Of a stretch of DNA of 64,000 nt, positions 18,671 through 27,042 are shown piece after piece. Origin of the DNA: PALSA-243 sp963743705 (GTDB lineage: Bacteria; Acidobacteriota; Terriglobia; Bryobacterales; Bryobacteraceae); contig CAVUQS010000012.1 of the NCBI GenBank assembly GCA_963743705.1, positions 1 through 64,000 of the forward strand, given 5' to 3'. The translations under genes and the position numbers were made by a program. Each line of letters starts with the position of its first letter. Position 1 is the stretch's first letter. The notes under the pieces were generated by a model. That model saw nothing but the letters and a program-made list of their open reading frames with translations, did no database searches and was not told where the DNA came from.

Positions 18671-20980
18671 TTACGACCGCTTGCCGACGGAAGCGATTTC
18701 CTCTTGTCCATCTTTCGGCGTATGGGCATGTAGCGCGCTGGATTTTGGATGCTCCGTCACCGCCAGCCGGATGCCTGTCAGTTCGCCGATCAGGTTTCCT
18801 GCCCAGCGATACACGTTGTTTTCCCGCACCTGTTCGCGCAAGCGCCGCATCCTGGTGACTCTTTCTTCGGCGGGCATTTCGAGAGCCGTATGAATCGCCT
18901 GGGCTAGCTCTTCCTTGTCGTAGGGATTCACGATCAAGGCGTCCTGAAGTTCCTGGCTCGCTCCGGCGAAGCGGCTCAGGATGAGCGCTCCTTCCTCATC
19001 CACGCGCGACGCGACATACTCCTTGGCCACCAGGTTCATGCCGTCGTGAAGGGACGTAACCAGACAGAAATTCGCTGCTCGATAATACGGCGTTATCTCT
19101 TCGTGGCTGTGCTGCCGCTTCAGGAAAACGATCGGCTTCCAATCGCCTCTCCGAAAACGCTGATTAATGCGCTCGGCTTCTCCCTCCACTTCGGTGATTA
19201 GATCCTGATAGCGCTTGATATCGGTGCGGCTGGGCGCGCCGATTTGGATAAACGTCAGTTTTCCTCGATAAGACGGATAGCGATCGAGGAACCGCTCGAT
19301 GCCGCAAAACCGTTCCACGATGCCTTTGGTGTAGTCGATGCGATCGACGCCCAAGCCCATGAACGACCCCTCGACTCCCAGTTTACGGAACAACGCGGCG
19401 GGTTCCTCTGTTTGTATTGGATCGACGGTCCCTGCGCCAAACGCTACGCTAATCGGAAACGGGCGTACCACGGTCACATGATCCTGCCGATTGACGGCGA
19501 AGCTTTCCCAATCGATACGCGATTCCAGAGCCCGATCGACGGTCTCAAGAAAGTTATTGCAATGCGCCTGTATGTGGAATCCGATCAGGTCCGCGCCGAG
19601 CATGCCGTCGAGCAATTCCCGCTGCCACGGGCAGATCCCAAACGCTTCCGGGTTCGGCCAAGGGATATGCCAGAAGATAGCGATTTTCGCATCCGGGCGC
19701 CGTTTCTTGATCATTTGCGGAAGCAGGGCAAAGTGGTAATCCTGGACCAGTACAACCGGATCCTGTTCGCCTTCGATTTCGTCGAGCAGCGCATCGGCAA
19801 ATTTCTGGTTCACGATCTGATAGGCGGCCCAATCTTCGGAGCGGAAAATGGGGCGGGTATGTGCGATATGGCATAAAGGCCAAAGCCCCTCGTTAGCGAA
19901 TCCAAAGTAGAACCCGTCTTCTTCTTCCTTTGAAAGCCAAACGCGCCGAAGCGTGTATTGCGGATGATCGGGAGGCACGCGCACCCGGTCATGATCGTCG
20001 GCTGCGGTGCGATCCGCGTCACCGGTGGCTTGTGCGACCCAGGTTCCGTTGCACGCCTGTAAGACCGGTTCCAGCGCCGTTACCAAGCCGCTGGCGGGAA
20101 CCGACCAGACCAGGGAACCTCCCCGCATCTTGTGCTCATAGGGCTCGCGATTGGAAACCGCAAACAGGCGGCTGCCCTGAAGCTTGGTTTGGACGAAAAT
20201 TCGCAAGCGCTTGGAAGTCCATAGAGCTTGCGCGGTATCGCGAAGGTGCGCTTCCTCATCCGCCGCCGCGCGCGCCGCCTTCAGGGTGCTCGCGAGCTTC
20301 GTGACCTCCTTCGCCAGCGGCCGGAACAGCGACTCTTTCGGAAGCTCGCTTTCAACCGGAGTCTTGCCAGTACGCAGATCCTCCAGCCATTGGGCCATCC
20401 GGCGGAGCGGCCTTCGCAAGCTCCAACGCACGACGAGAATGGTCATGATCAGAATGATGAACGTCTGTACAGCGAGGCCTTCCCATGCGTGCTGCCAGAC
20501 GGTTGCCTTGCGAGCGGCGATATTGGCCGCATCTTGAAAAATCGCAATCGCGCCGATCACCTGGGCATTCGACCGGAGGGGCAGCGCGAGGACGTGCATC
20601 GGTCTGCCGCCGATTCGCAAAAACTCACCTTGCCGCCAACCGCGAATGGCCTGAAAGACGGAAGACGGCGTGAGAACGACGTTCGCGGCCAGCGCCACGT
20701 TGGTCGCGAGCGGCTGCCCGTGGACGTTGTAAATCGCTTCGCCCACCGATTGTCCGCGGTTCTGAATCCCGTCAATCAGGGCCTGCAAACCTTCGTAGGA
20801 GCCTCCTTTGAGCAAAGTTGCAGCCGCCCTCTCTTGAATTTCCGCCAACGCAAGTGCTTGCCGCTCAATTTCATCGGTGATCGATCGGCTCTCAACCTTG
20901 GCTTGAACCGCCGCGAGAGTCACCGTGATCGACATTACAGCAGCGATCAGGTAGAGGTTTACCCTGGTGCTCAGAAGCAT
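18671..20980 (-). CDS. otsA: Trehalose-6-phosphate synthase fused to an N-terminal membrane sensor module
   Basis: Makes trehalose-6-phosphate from a nucleotide-glucose and glucose-6-phosphate. Residues 270-740 are the GT20 synthase (FAVSNREPYEH, GGSLVWSVPASGLVTALEP, VLVQDYHFALLP, IFWHIPWPNPEAF, LLGFH-like LIGFHIQAHCNNF, GVDRIDYTKGI, EGALILSRFAGASQEL). Before it lies what plain OtsA lacks: a TM helix at 7-25, a periplasmic segment of about 140 residues (QRAAATLLKGGSYEGLQALI and beyond), a second TM at 168-186 and a HAMP-like linker with helical coil at 187-260. The product is thus membrane-anchored with a sensor-type input. The start chosen gives the TM right after a short N-terminus. It is divergent from blaI and 3 bases ahead of otsB. 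Sensing is inference. Confidence 0.85.
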   Translation of the reverse strand: MLLSTRVNLYLIAAVMSITVTLAAVQAKVESRSITDEIERQALALAEIQERAAATLLKGGSYEGLQALIDGIQNRGQSVGEAIYNVHGQPLATNVALAANVVLTPSSVFQAIRGWRQGEFLRIGGRPMHVLALPLRSNAQVIGAIAIFQDAANIAARKATVWQHAWEGLAVQTFIILIMTILVVRWSLRRPLRRMAQWLEDLRTGKTPVESELPKESLFRPLAKEVTKLASTLKAARAAADEEAHLRDTAQALWTSKRLRIFVQTKLQGSRLFAVSNREPYEHKMRGGSLVWSVPASGLVTALEPVLQACNGTWVAQATGDADRTAADDHDRVRVPPDHPQYTLRRVWLSKEEEDGFYFGFANEGLWPLCHIAHTRPIFRSEDWAAYQIVNQKFADALLDEIEGEQDPVVLVQDYHFALLPQMIKKRRPDAKIAIFWHIPWPNPEAFGICPWQRELLDGMLGADLIGFHIQAHCNNFLETVDRALESRIDWESFAVNRQDHVTVVRPFPISVAFGAGTVDPIQTEEPAALFRKLGVEGSFMGLGVDRIDYTKGIVERFCGIERFLDRYPSYRGKLTFIQIGAPSRTDIKRYQDLITEVEGEAERINQRFRRGDWKPIVFLKRQHSHEEITPYYRAANFCLVTSLHDGMNLVAKEYVASRVDEEGALILSRFAGASQELQDALIVNPYDKEELAQAIHTALEMPAEERVTRMRRLREQVRENNVYRWAGNLIGELTGIRLAVTEHPKSSALHAHTPKDGQEEIASVGKRS

Positions 20981-21138
20981 GCCTCTTGCGTGAGCAAAAC
21001 GGATGCCAGTCGCCCTTGATCGTGCAATCTGCAACTTACAGGCCAGGCTCTTCGCTTGGCCAGCAAAATCTACATCATTAATGAAGGATCGCCCGCGCAT
21101 CGGACGGTATTGCACGCTTGCGCCTTCGTCTTGACGAC

Positions 21139-21157
21139 CTTACTATGCAGTAGTAAG
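21139..21157. promoter_or_regulatory. BlaI-type operator upstream of blaI/M56
   Basis: CTTACTA and TAGTAAG form a perfect 7-bp inverted repeat around a 5-base centre (TGCAG). It lies 14 bases before the blaI start codon and overlaps the space downstream of TTGACG (21131), a good -35 candidate. BlaI/MecI repressors bind dyads of this size and shape near their own promoter, so autorepression is likely. The region is shared with the divergent otsA, which could also be affected. Confidence 0.55.
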
Positions 21158-21171
21158 CTGAACTGCAGCAG

Positions 21172-21570
21172 ATGAAGAGACCCAAACTCGCCAAGCTTGA
21201 ACTTCGGATTCTGGAAGCCCTGTGGGCTCAAGGAAGGGCGTCCATGCGCGAGATTCAGCAGGCGTTTCCAGAACCCCGCCCTGCCTACACCACGATCACG
21301 AACACGGTGTACCGAATGGAAGCGAAGAAAGTGGTGCGCCGCGTTCAGAAGATTGGAAACGCGGATATTTTCGAGCCGTTGATTGCGAAGGACGCGGCGC
21401 GCGATAGTCTGCTCGACGAGATTCTGAGCTTTTTCGGCGGGCGGCCGCAACCTATGATGGCGCATCTGGTGGAGTCAGGGAGGCTCACGCTTGCCGATAT
21501 TCGCGAGCTGGAGAAGGCCGCCGCGGACGCTGACCGGCAACGGAAGGCGGAAAGGCGGAAATCGAAATGA
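21172..21570 (+). CDS. blaI: BlaI/MecI family repressor
   Basis: 132 residues: winged-helix domain (LAKLELRILEALWAQGRASMREIQQAF, AYTTITNTVYRMEAKKVVRRV) followed by the helical dimerisation part and a basic tail. The segment TTITNTVYRMEAKKVV matches the BlaI recognition helix region. BlaI is inactivated by proteolysis when its membrane sensor, an M56 peptidase, is triggered. The downstream M56 gene overlaps the stop by 4 bases (ATGA). The dyad described above sits in the promoter. The signal is unknown; beta-lactam resistance cannot be assumed because no beta-lactamase lies nearby. Confidence 0.85.
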   Translation: MKRPKLAKLELRILEALWAQGRASMREIQQAFPEPRPAYTTITNTVYRMEAKKVVRRVQKIGNADIFEPLIAKDAARDSLLDEILSFFGGRPQPMMAHLVESGRLTLADIRELEKAAADADRQRKAERRKSK

Positions 21571-23312
21571 CTGCCCCGTTCCTCATCAACCACCTGTGGC
21601 AGTCGTCATGCTTCGCGCTTTTGGCGGGATTGCTGGCGTTTGCGCTGCGCAAGAATTCGCCCAACGTACGCTACTGGGTTTGGCTGGGCGCGTCGCTAAA
21701 GTTTCTCATACCGTTCGCGTTGCTGGTGAGCCTCGGAAGAGTGGTTCCGCAGCCAGCTCGACACCCGGCATCCGTTGCAGCTCCTGTTTTTCCGAGCACC
21801 CTCGTTCAAATCGCGGAACCGTTTTCGCCGACCCTTAAGTCCACTGTTCCGGCACACGCCTCACTCGATTGGGCGCCTGTCGCGATCGGAGTGGTGTGGG
21901 CCCTCGGGTTTTTGGCAATCACGCTGGCACGATGCCGCAGTTGGTTGAGAGTTCGAGCAGCACTACGAGCGGGTGCGCCGATCGAACTCCCGATCCCCGT
22001 ACGGGCGCTCATCACGCCGGGCGCGGAGGAGCCGGGCATCGTTGGTTTTCTGCATCCGGTCCTGGTGCTACCGGCGCAGCTTCTGGAACACCTGAATCCT
22101 CGACAGCTTGGCGCTATTCTCACGCACGAGCTGTGTCACGTGCGCCGCCGCGACAATTTGTTTGCCGCCGTGCATATGGTGGTGGAGGCGATCTTCTGGT
22201 TCGATCCGCTGGTGTGGTGGATTGGATCGCGCATGGTGGAGGAGCGCGAGTTGGCGTGTGACGAAGAAGTCCTGCGAATGGGTTGCGAACCGAGTGACTA
22301 TGTGGAAGGGATATTGAAAGTTTGCCGCTTCTACCTGGAATCCCCGTTGCCTTGTATTTCCGGAGTAACAGGCGCGGATGTGAAGAAGCGTCTCCGCGCG
22401 ATCCTGGCAGGAAGCATTGCTCACGAGTTGAGCGGCGCAAGAAAGATGACTCTTGCTGCGATCGGGCTGGCGGCTCTTGCGGCGCCGGTGCTGATCGGCG
22501 TGCTGAACGCGCCTGCGATCCGCGCGCAAGACGCGCCAGCGGCCACGCCGAAATTTGAAGTTGTCTCGATCAAACCTTGTCAGGAGCCTCCTCAAGTGCG
22601 GGGAGCCATTTATCCACCTCGTGGCAACTCATCGCCCGGAAATCTCAGGACTAATTGCTTTCCCTTGCTCGATGCCGGCAGCATGGGTTTGATTCGAGGC
22701 GCCTATGCCTCTGACCCATTTACTCCGATCATTGGAGGTCCGTCTTGGATCCACTCCGCCTTCTATGAAATCAACGCCACGGCCGAAGGAAATCCGAGCG
22801 TAGCAACGATGAGGGGCCCGATGATGCAAGCGCTCTTAGAAGAACATTTTCACGTGAAGATCCATCATGAAGTGAGTGAGGGACCTGTCTATTTTCTAAC
22901 TGTCGCGCGTGGAGGGCCAAAACTGCGCTCATTCACGGAAGGAAGCTGCACACCGGTCTCCAAAGCTCCGCCGTGCAGTATGGTGGTCGGGCTTCAGACC
23001 AACGACGATGGACGCATTCAGCGGCCAGGGCTATGGCGCGCAGACGCTCAAGGCGCGACAGTTGATGAGTTTTCGAAACTGCTCCGCCCGGTCTTAGGCC
23101 GTCCAGTGATCAACAAAACCGGAATCACCGGACGATTCGACATTGACGTCAAGTTCTCGCGAGAGGAAACACAGCCGAGCACTTCTGACCCAACGGGCGT
23201 TCCCTCGATATTCACCGCGACGCAGGAACAGCTCGGACTCAGACTCGAAGCGGGGAAGGGACCGGTCGACAGGTTTGTCATCGATCACATAGAGAGGCCC
23301 ACAGGGAACTGA
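21567..23312 (+). CDS. M56 family membrane peptidase (BlaR1-like) fused to a TIGR03435 domain
   Basis: 581 residues. The N-terminal 310 form a multi-helix membrane protease: TM segments at 10-27, 38-57 and 103-122, zinc motif HELCH at 187-191, ERELACDEEVL downstream as the third ligand region, then another TM near 305-320 (LAAIGLAALAAPVLIGVL). After this helix the chain is predicted extracytoplasmic and continues with a full TIGR03435 domain (FEVVSIKPC at about 330; INKTGITGRFDIDVKF, LGLRLEAGKGPVDRFVIDHIERPTGN at the end). In classical BlaR1 this position holds a penicillin-binding sensor domain; here a TIGR03435 domain replaces it. Coupled to blaI. Signal transduction is inferred from architecture. 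Confidence 0.8.
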   Translation: MTAPFLINHLWQSSCFALLAGLLAFALRKNSPNVRYWVWLGASLKFLIPFALLVSLGRVVPQPARHPASVAAPVFPSTLVQIAEPFSPTLKSTVPAHASLDWAPVAIGVVWALGFLAITLARCRSWLRVRAALRAGAPIELPIPVRALITPGAEEPGIVGFLHPVLVLPAQLLEHLNPRQLGAILTHELCHVRRRDNLFAAVHMVVEAIFWFDPLVWWIGSRMVEERELACDEEVLRMGCEPSDYVEGILKVCRFYLESPLPCISGVTGADVKKRLRAILAGSIAHELSGARKMTLAAIGLAALAAPVLIGVLNAPAIRAQDAPAATPKFEVVSIKPCQEPPQVRGAIYPPRGNSSPGNLRTNCFPLLDAGSMGLIRGAYASDPFTPIIGGPSWIHSAFYEINATAEGNPSVATMRGPMMQALLEEHFHVKIHHEVSEGPVYFLTVARGGPKLRSFTEGSCTPVSKAPPCSMVVGLQTNDDGRIQRPGLWRADAQGATVDEFSKLLRPVLGRPVINKTGITGRFDIDVKFSREETQPSTSDPTGVPSIFTATQEQLGLRLEAGKGPVDRFVIDHIERPTGN

Positions 23313-23342
23313 GATACAGTTCGAGATCCGAAACCCGACAGG

Positions 23343-23870
23343 CTATTTCTTAACGGCTTCGCCGAAGATGCGCAGAAAATTCCCGCCGCCGATCTTGCCG
23401 ATCTCATCCGGGGTGAAGCCAGTTTTTAACATCGCATCGACAACGACGTAGTAGAACCCGGCCGTTTGGTCCTGCCATGCCTGATTGGTGCGCTCCCCGG
23501 CGCGTCCGTTTTGTTGACCGGGGCCACGGCCTCCACCGCCACGACCGCCGCCGGGGCGACCGCCGGGCTGGGTGAGCTTGGTATCGGTGCCGATGCAATA
23601 GTCGGTCGCAAAGGTGATGCAGATGGCGGAGAGACCAGACCGCTTCATTTCGCCTGCCAGATCGATGTCCGGGCCCGGCATTTCGGCGGCGGTTAGGGGA
23701 ACGTCGATGTGATTATGGGTGTCGATCCCGATGGTTGTGGCAACGATGCCGGCGACCCGGGGATCGTCCGCCGCCCAGCCTGGGCGCGGACGCAGCATGA
23801 TCGCGGCCCCTGCTGTCATAGCAGCGGTGGAGAGAAATTGCCGTCTTGAGCCGCTCGTCTGAAATTCCAT
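23343..23870 (-). pseudogene. Membrane dipeptidase-like (M19) protein with a large in-frame internal deletion
   Basis: The N-terminus is a Tat-type export signal (SRRQFLSTAAM) followed by the start of the M19 barrel: GIDTHNHIDVPLTAAEMPGPDIDLAGEMKRSGL. At FATDY, about residue 95, it joins directly to CIGTDTKLTQPG, which belongs near the C-terminus of full-length members, then a Gly/Arg-rich insert (GGRPGGGRGGGGRGPGQQ) and the normal end (LLKTGF-like MLKTGFTPDEIGKIGGGNFLRIF). The middle of the barrel, roughly half the usual length, is missing without loss of frame. Most metal and catalytic residues lie in the lost part, so enzyme activity is unlikely. Start at the ATG giving MEFQTSGSRRQF. Confidence 0.6.
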
Positions 23871-23911
23871 TAAGGCCTCGTTGGTCAGGCTACGACCGCT
23901 CATAAAGCGCT

Positions 23912-24391
23912 ATTGGCCAATATATCCCAGCTTCCGGCGGCAGAATCAGCGCGACCACTTACACGCTGAAACTGCTGATCCACGACACATACGACATCGA
24001 AATGTACCGCATCCTCGGCCGCCGAACCCCGAGATGCGCGTGATGCTGCAGACGCTGCTGGCCCAGCGTTTCCAGTTGAAGGTCCGGCGGGAGGCGAGAG
24101 CGGAATCCATCTACGCGTTGGTGGTAGCCAAGGGCGGCTCGAAGTTGAAAGAACCGGCGGGTGCGTCGAAGCCGTCGTTTATCCGGTTTGGCCGGACCGG
24201 TCCTTAACCGAACGGGACTCAACGACAATGTCGATTTCTCGCTGGAATATTCCGCGGACGACTCGCAGTCGACGGTTGCGCCGTCGTTGGTTCGGGCGAT
24301 TCAGGACCAGCTTGGACTGAAGCTGGAAATGCAGCCGGGCTCAGTGGACGTGTTAGTGATCGATCACGCGGAGAAGCTGACGGCGAATTGA
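23912..24391 (+). pseudogene. Decayed TIGR03435 gene fragment
   Basis: Three pieces in order but different frames: YIPASGGRISATTYTLKLLI then HDTYDIEMYRI; NPEMRVMLQTLLAQRFQLKVRRE with YALVVAKGGSKLKEP; and LNRTGLNDNVDFSLEYS, LGLKLEMQPGSVDVLVIDHAEKLTAN at the end. These match the middle and end of TIGR03435 proteins, but the signal peptide, the FEVxSIKP opening and part of the middle are gone. No start codon with a ribosome site is visible. It abuts the truncated M19 gene, and both suggest local deletion. Confidence 0.6.
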
Positions 24392-24397
24392 AACTGC

Positions 24398-25546
24398 TTA
24401 CTTAAACAACCGCGGCGCAAAGTCATGCAAACTTCTGCGCCAAGTTTGGAATTCATGCGAAGTTCCGTCGGATTCAAAGAACACATTCCGAATCCCGGCG
24501 GCTTCGAGGGCCGCGTGCATATTCCTGGCGCCTTCGTGCATGCGCTCTTCCTTAGTGCCTGCGCCGATCCATAATAAGCGAACCTTTTTGTTGTAAGACG
24601 CGGTGTCGGCGAAGACGCCGTTGAGCGACGTCTTTACGTCGAAGTTATTCGGCGGGGCGCTGAAGGCGCCGATCCACGCGAACTTATCCAGATGTTTCGA
24701 GGTGATTTGGAGTGTTTGCGATCCGCCTCGCGACGTGCCGGTCATGGCGCGATGGTCGCGGTCGGCGATGGTGCGGAATGAGCTGTCGATCATCGGGATC
24801 AGATCTTCGATCATCACGTCTTCGAACGCATCCGGCGTGCGCGGCGGCCCGTTCGGCTGCGCGACGGGCGTCGCGCCGAGCTTGGTGGCGTATGCTGTCT
24901 CCATCACCACCAGCATCGGCGTTGTCTTGCCCTCGGCAATGAGATTGTCGAGGATCAGGTTCGCGCGGCCCTGACGCGGCCACGTAGTTTCGTTCTCGCC
25001 GGAGCCATGCAGCAGGTAAAGCACGGGATATCGCGTGCGGCCGTTGTCATAGCCGGGCGGCGTGTAGACATAGGCGCGCCGCGGCTCGCCGGTGACCTTC
25101 GAGTGATACCACTTGATGCGCACCTCGCCATGGGGGACTTCCTTGGCATCGTAGAAATCGACGCCTTTTTCGGGCACTTCGATTCCGCTCGATTCCTTGC
25201 CCCAGCCGTAGAAGGTTTCGCTGGATGGATCGTTCGCGGCGAAGCCGTCGATCAGCAGCCAGTAGTAGTGGAAGCCGGGGACGGCGGGCGGCGTCGTGAC
25301 TGTCCACATGCCCTTGTCGTCGCGCGTCATGTCATATGGTCCAGCGCCTAAGCCGTTGTCGGCGCCTCCGGGCTGCACTTGCACCTTCTGCGCCGTGGGA
25401 GCATTGACGCGAAACGTCACGCGCAGGTCGGAGTGAACGCGGGGATACTCGGCGCCCATGATGTTGGTGGAGGCCGGCCGGGAATCGCCGGGCGTCTGGG
25501 CCATTCCCGCGCAGGCCAGAATCGCAATCGCCGCAAAGTATTTCAT
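24398..25546 (-). CDS. Secreted esterase of the enterochelin esterase/CE1-like family
   Basis: Exported alpha/beta-hydrolase, probably acting on an esterified carbohydrate or similar polymer. Signal peptide MKYFAAIAILACAGMAQ; residues 35-115 form an N-terminal immunoglobulin-like (CBM48/E-set) domain (LRVTFRVNAPTAQKVQVQPG, GFHYYWLLIDGF); residues 145-382 are the esterase. Nucleophile Ser272 in GTSRGG, catalytic His364 in TSHEFQTW, oxyanion-region LLHGSGENETTW at 179-189. The three-part order is standard for acidobacterial and Bacteroidetes CE1 enzymes. It is single, divergent from the amidohydrolase gene with 44 bases between. Substrate cannot be read from sequence. Confidence 0.8.
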   Translation of the reverse strand: MKYFAAIAILACAGMAQTPGDSRPASTNIMGAEYPRVHSDLRVTFRVNAPTAQKVQVQPGGADNGLGAGPYDMTRDDKGMWTVTTPPAVPGFHYYWLLIDGFAANDPSSETFYGWGKESSGIEVPEKGVDFYDAKEVPHGEVRIKWYHSKVTGEPRRAYVYTPPGYDNGRTRYPVLYLLHGSGENETTWPRQGRANLILDNLIAEGKTTPMLVVMETAYATKLGATPVAQPNGPPRTPDAFEDVMIEDLIPMIDSSFRTIADRDHRAMTGTSRGGSQTLQITSKHLDKFAWIGAFSAPPNNFDVKTSLNGVFADTASYNKKVRLLWIGAGTKEERMHEGARNMHAALEAAGIRNVFFESDGTSHEFQTWRRSLHDFAPRLFK

Positions 25547-25590
25547 GGGAGTCGTCCTCGCCCGCCCATATTATCAGGCCGCCGCGCGAT

Positions 25591-27015
25591 ATGATTTCAA
25601 GGGCCATGCGATTCGCATCCATCGTCCTCGCAGCTGTGGCAGTGATTCTGCCCGGCCTCCAGGCACAGCCCTACGATCTTGTGATCTCGCACGGGCGCGT
25701 GCTCGATCCGGCCACCAATCTGGATGCAGTGCGTAACATCGGCATCAGAGCCGGCAAGATCGCGGCAGTCTCGGCCAGCGCGCTGCAGGGACGCACGGTT
25801 ATCGATGCGACCGGGTTGACGGTGACGCCCGGTTTCATCGATCTCCACTCGCATGGTCAGACTCCGGAGAACTATGGCTTTAAAGCGCGCGATGGCGTGA
25901 CCACGGCGCTCGAGATGGAAGTCGGCGTTTCGCCGGTGCCGGAATGGTATCGCGCCCGCGAAGGAAAGGCGCTGGTCAACTTCGGGGCCACGGCCGGCCA
26001 TCTGCCGGCGCGCATGGCCGTTATGCACGATACGGGGACGCTGCTGCCGCGCGATAAGGCTGTCGATCGCGCCGCGACTCCCGAAGAGCAGCGCCAAATC
26101 CTGGCGCTGGTGCGGCGCGGGCTTGACGATGGCGCGCTCGGGATCGGGCTGGGGATCGCTTACATCCCGCTGGTCACTCGACAGGAAATTCTCGGTCTGT
26201 TCCAACTGGCGGCGGAACGCAAGACGCCGGTGTATGCGCACATGCGCGATGGCGGGCCGGTGGAACCGGGCGTTATCGATGCGCTGCAGGAGGTGCTGGC
26301 CGATGCGGCTGTGACGGGCGCGCCGCTGCATATTGTCCACATCACCAGCATGGGGCTGCACGAAACGCCGCTCTGCCTGACGATGATCGAGGGCGCACGC
26401 AAGCACGGCCTCGATGTCACCACGGAAGCGTATCCTTACACCGCTGGCATGACCGACCTTGGATCGGCCATCTTCAGCGAAGGCTGGCAGCAACGCCAGG
26501 GCGGGATTTCTTTCGGCGATCTGCAATGGGCGGCCACGGGGGAACGGCTCACCGCCGGAAGCTTCGCGCGCTACCGCAAACAAGGCGGCATGGTGGCGAT
26601 TCACTCGATTCCGGAAGACATCGTGCGGCTGGCTATCGCCAACCCGATGGTGATGATTGCGAGCGACGGCATTCTCGAAAACGGAAAGGGGCACCCGCGA
26701 GCGGCCGGCACTTTCTGCCGCGTGCTCGGCCGGTATGTGCGCGAACAGCACGCGCTCACGCTGATGGAAGCTGTGCGCAAGATGACCGTGATGCCGGCCG
26801 ACCGTCTGGGCCTCAAGACCAAAGGCCGAATCGCGGTGGGAGCGGACGCCGACTTGGCCGTTTTCGACCAGGCGCGCGTCTCGGACCACGCCACATTTGA
26901 GAATCCGGCGCAATATTCCACCGGGATGGCGTACGTTCTGGTGAATGGAACTTCGGTGGTGAAGCAGGGCGCGCTGGTGGCCGGGGTTGCGCCGGGACGC
27001 GCGGTCAGGCGGTAG
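25591..27015 (+). CDS. Secreted D-aminoacylase-like amidohydrolase
   Basis: 474 residues of the metal-dependent amidohydrolase superfamily, N-acyl-D-amino-acid deacylase branch. A signal peptide covers the N-terminus (MRFASIVLAAVAVILPGLQAQ); the ATG at 25606 is an equally possible start. Motifs: VTPGFIDLHSHG (HxH metal ligands), VNFGATAGHLPAR, LGIGLGIAYIP, VYAHMRDGGP (His ligand), LHIVHITSMGL (His ligand), ASDGILENGKGHPRAAGTF (catalytic Asp and GHPR), and the C-terminal beta segment GRIAVGADADLAVFD. It would remove acyl groups from D-amino acids or cleave peptide-like compounds outside the cytoplasm. Gene stands alone; MtaB follows 27 bases later in the same direction. Confidence 0.78.
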   Translation: MISRAMRFASIVLAAVAVILPGLQAQPYDLVISHGRVLDPATNLDAVRNIGIRAGKIAAVSASALQGRTVIDATGLTVTPGFIDLHSHGQTPENYGFKARDGVTTALEMEVGVSPVPEWYRAREGKALVNFGATAGHLPARMAVMHDTGTLLPRDKAVDRAATPEEQRQILALVRRGLDDGALGIGLGIAYIPLVTRQEILGLFQLAAERKTPVYAHMRDGGPVEPGVIDALQEVLADAAVTGAPLHIVHITSMGLHETPLCLTMIEGARKHGLDVTTEAYPYTAGMTDLGSAIFSEGWQQRQGGISFGDLQWAATGERLTAGSFARYRKQGGMVAIHSIPEDIVRLAIANPMVMIASDGILENGKGHPRAAGTFCRVLGRYVREQHALTLMEAVRKMTVMPADRLGLKTKGRIAVGADADLAVFDQARVSDHATFENPAQYSTGMAYVLVNGTSVVKQGALVAGVAPGRAVRR

Positions 27016-27042
27016 GCCGGTTCGCACCCTCTATACTGGAAT

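Noticed and set aside
21567..23312. Beta-lactam resistance operon (blaI-blaR1)
   Set aside because: The sensor lacks a penicillin-binding domain and no beta-lactamase is nearby; only regulator architecture is shared.
23466..23600. Gly/Arg-rich low-complexity stretch that looks like a repeat array
   Set aside because: It is the natural insert near the C-terminus of this M19 branch, not a CRISPR or tandem repeat system.
25597..27027. Long antisense frame over the amidohydrolase gene
   Set aside because: No homology, unusual His/Arg composition; mirrors the codon bias of the real gene.
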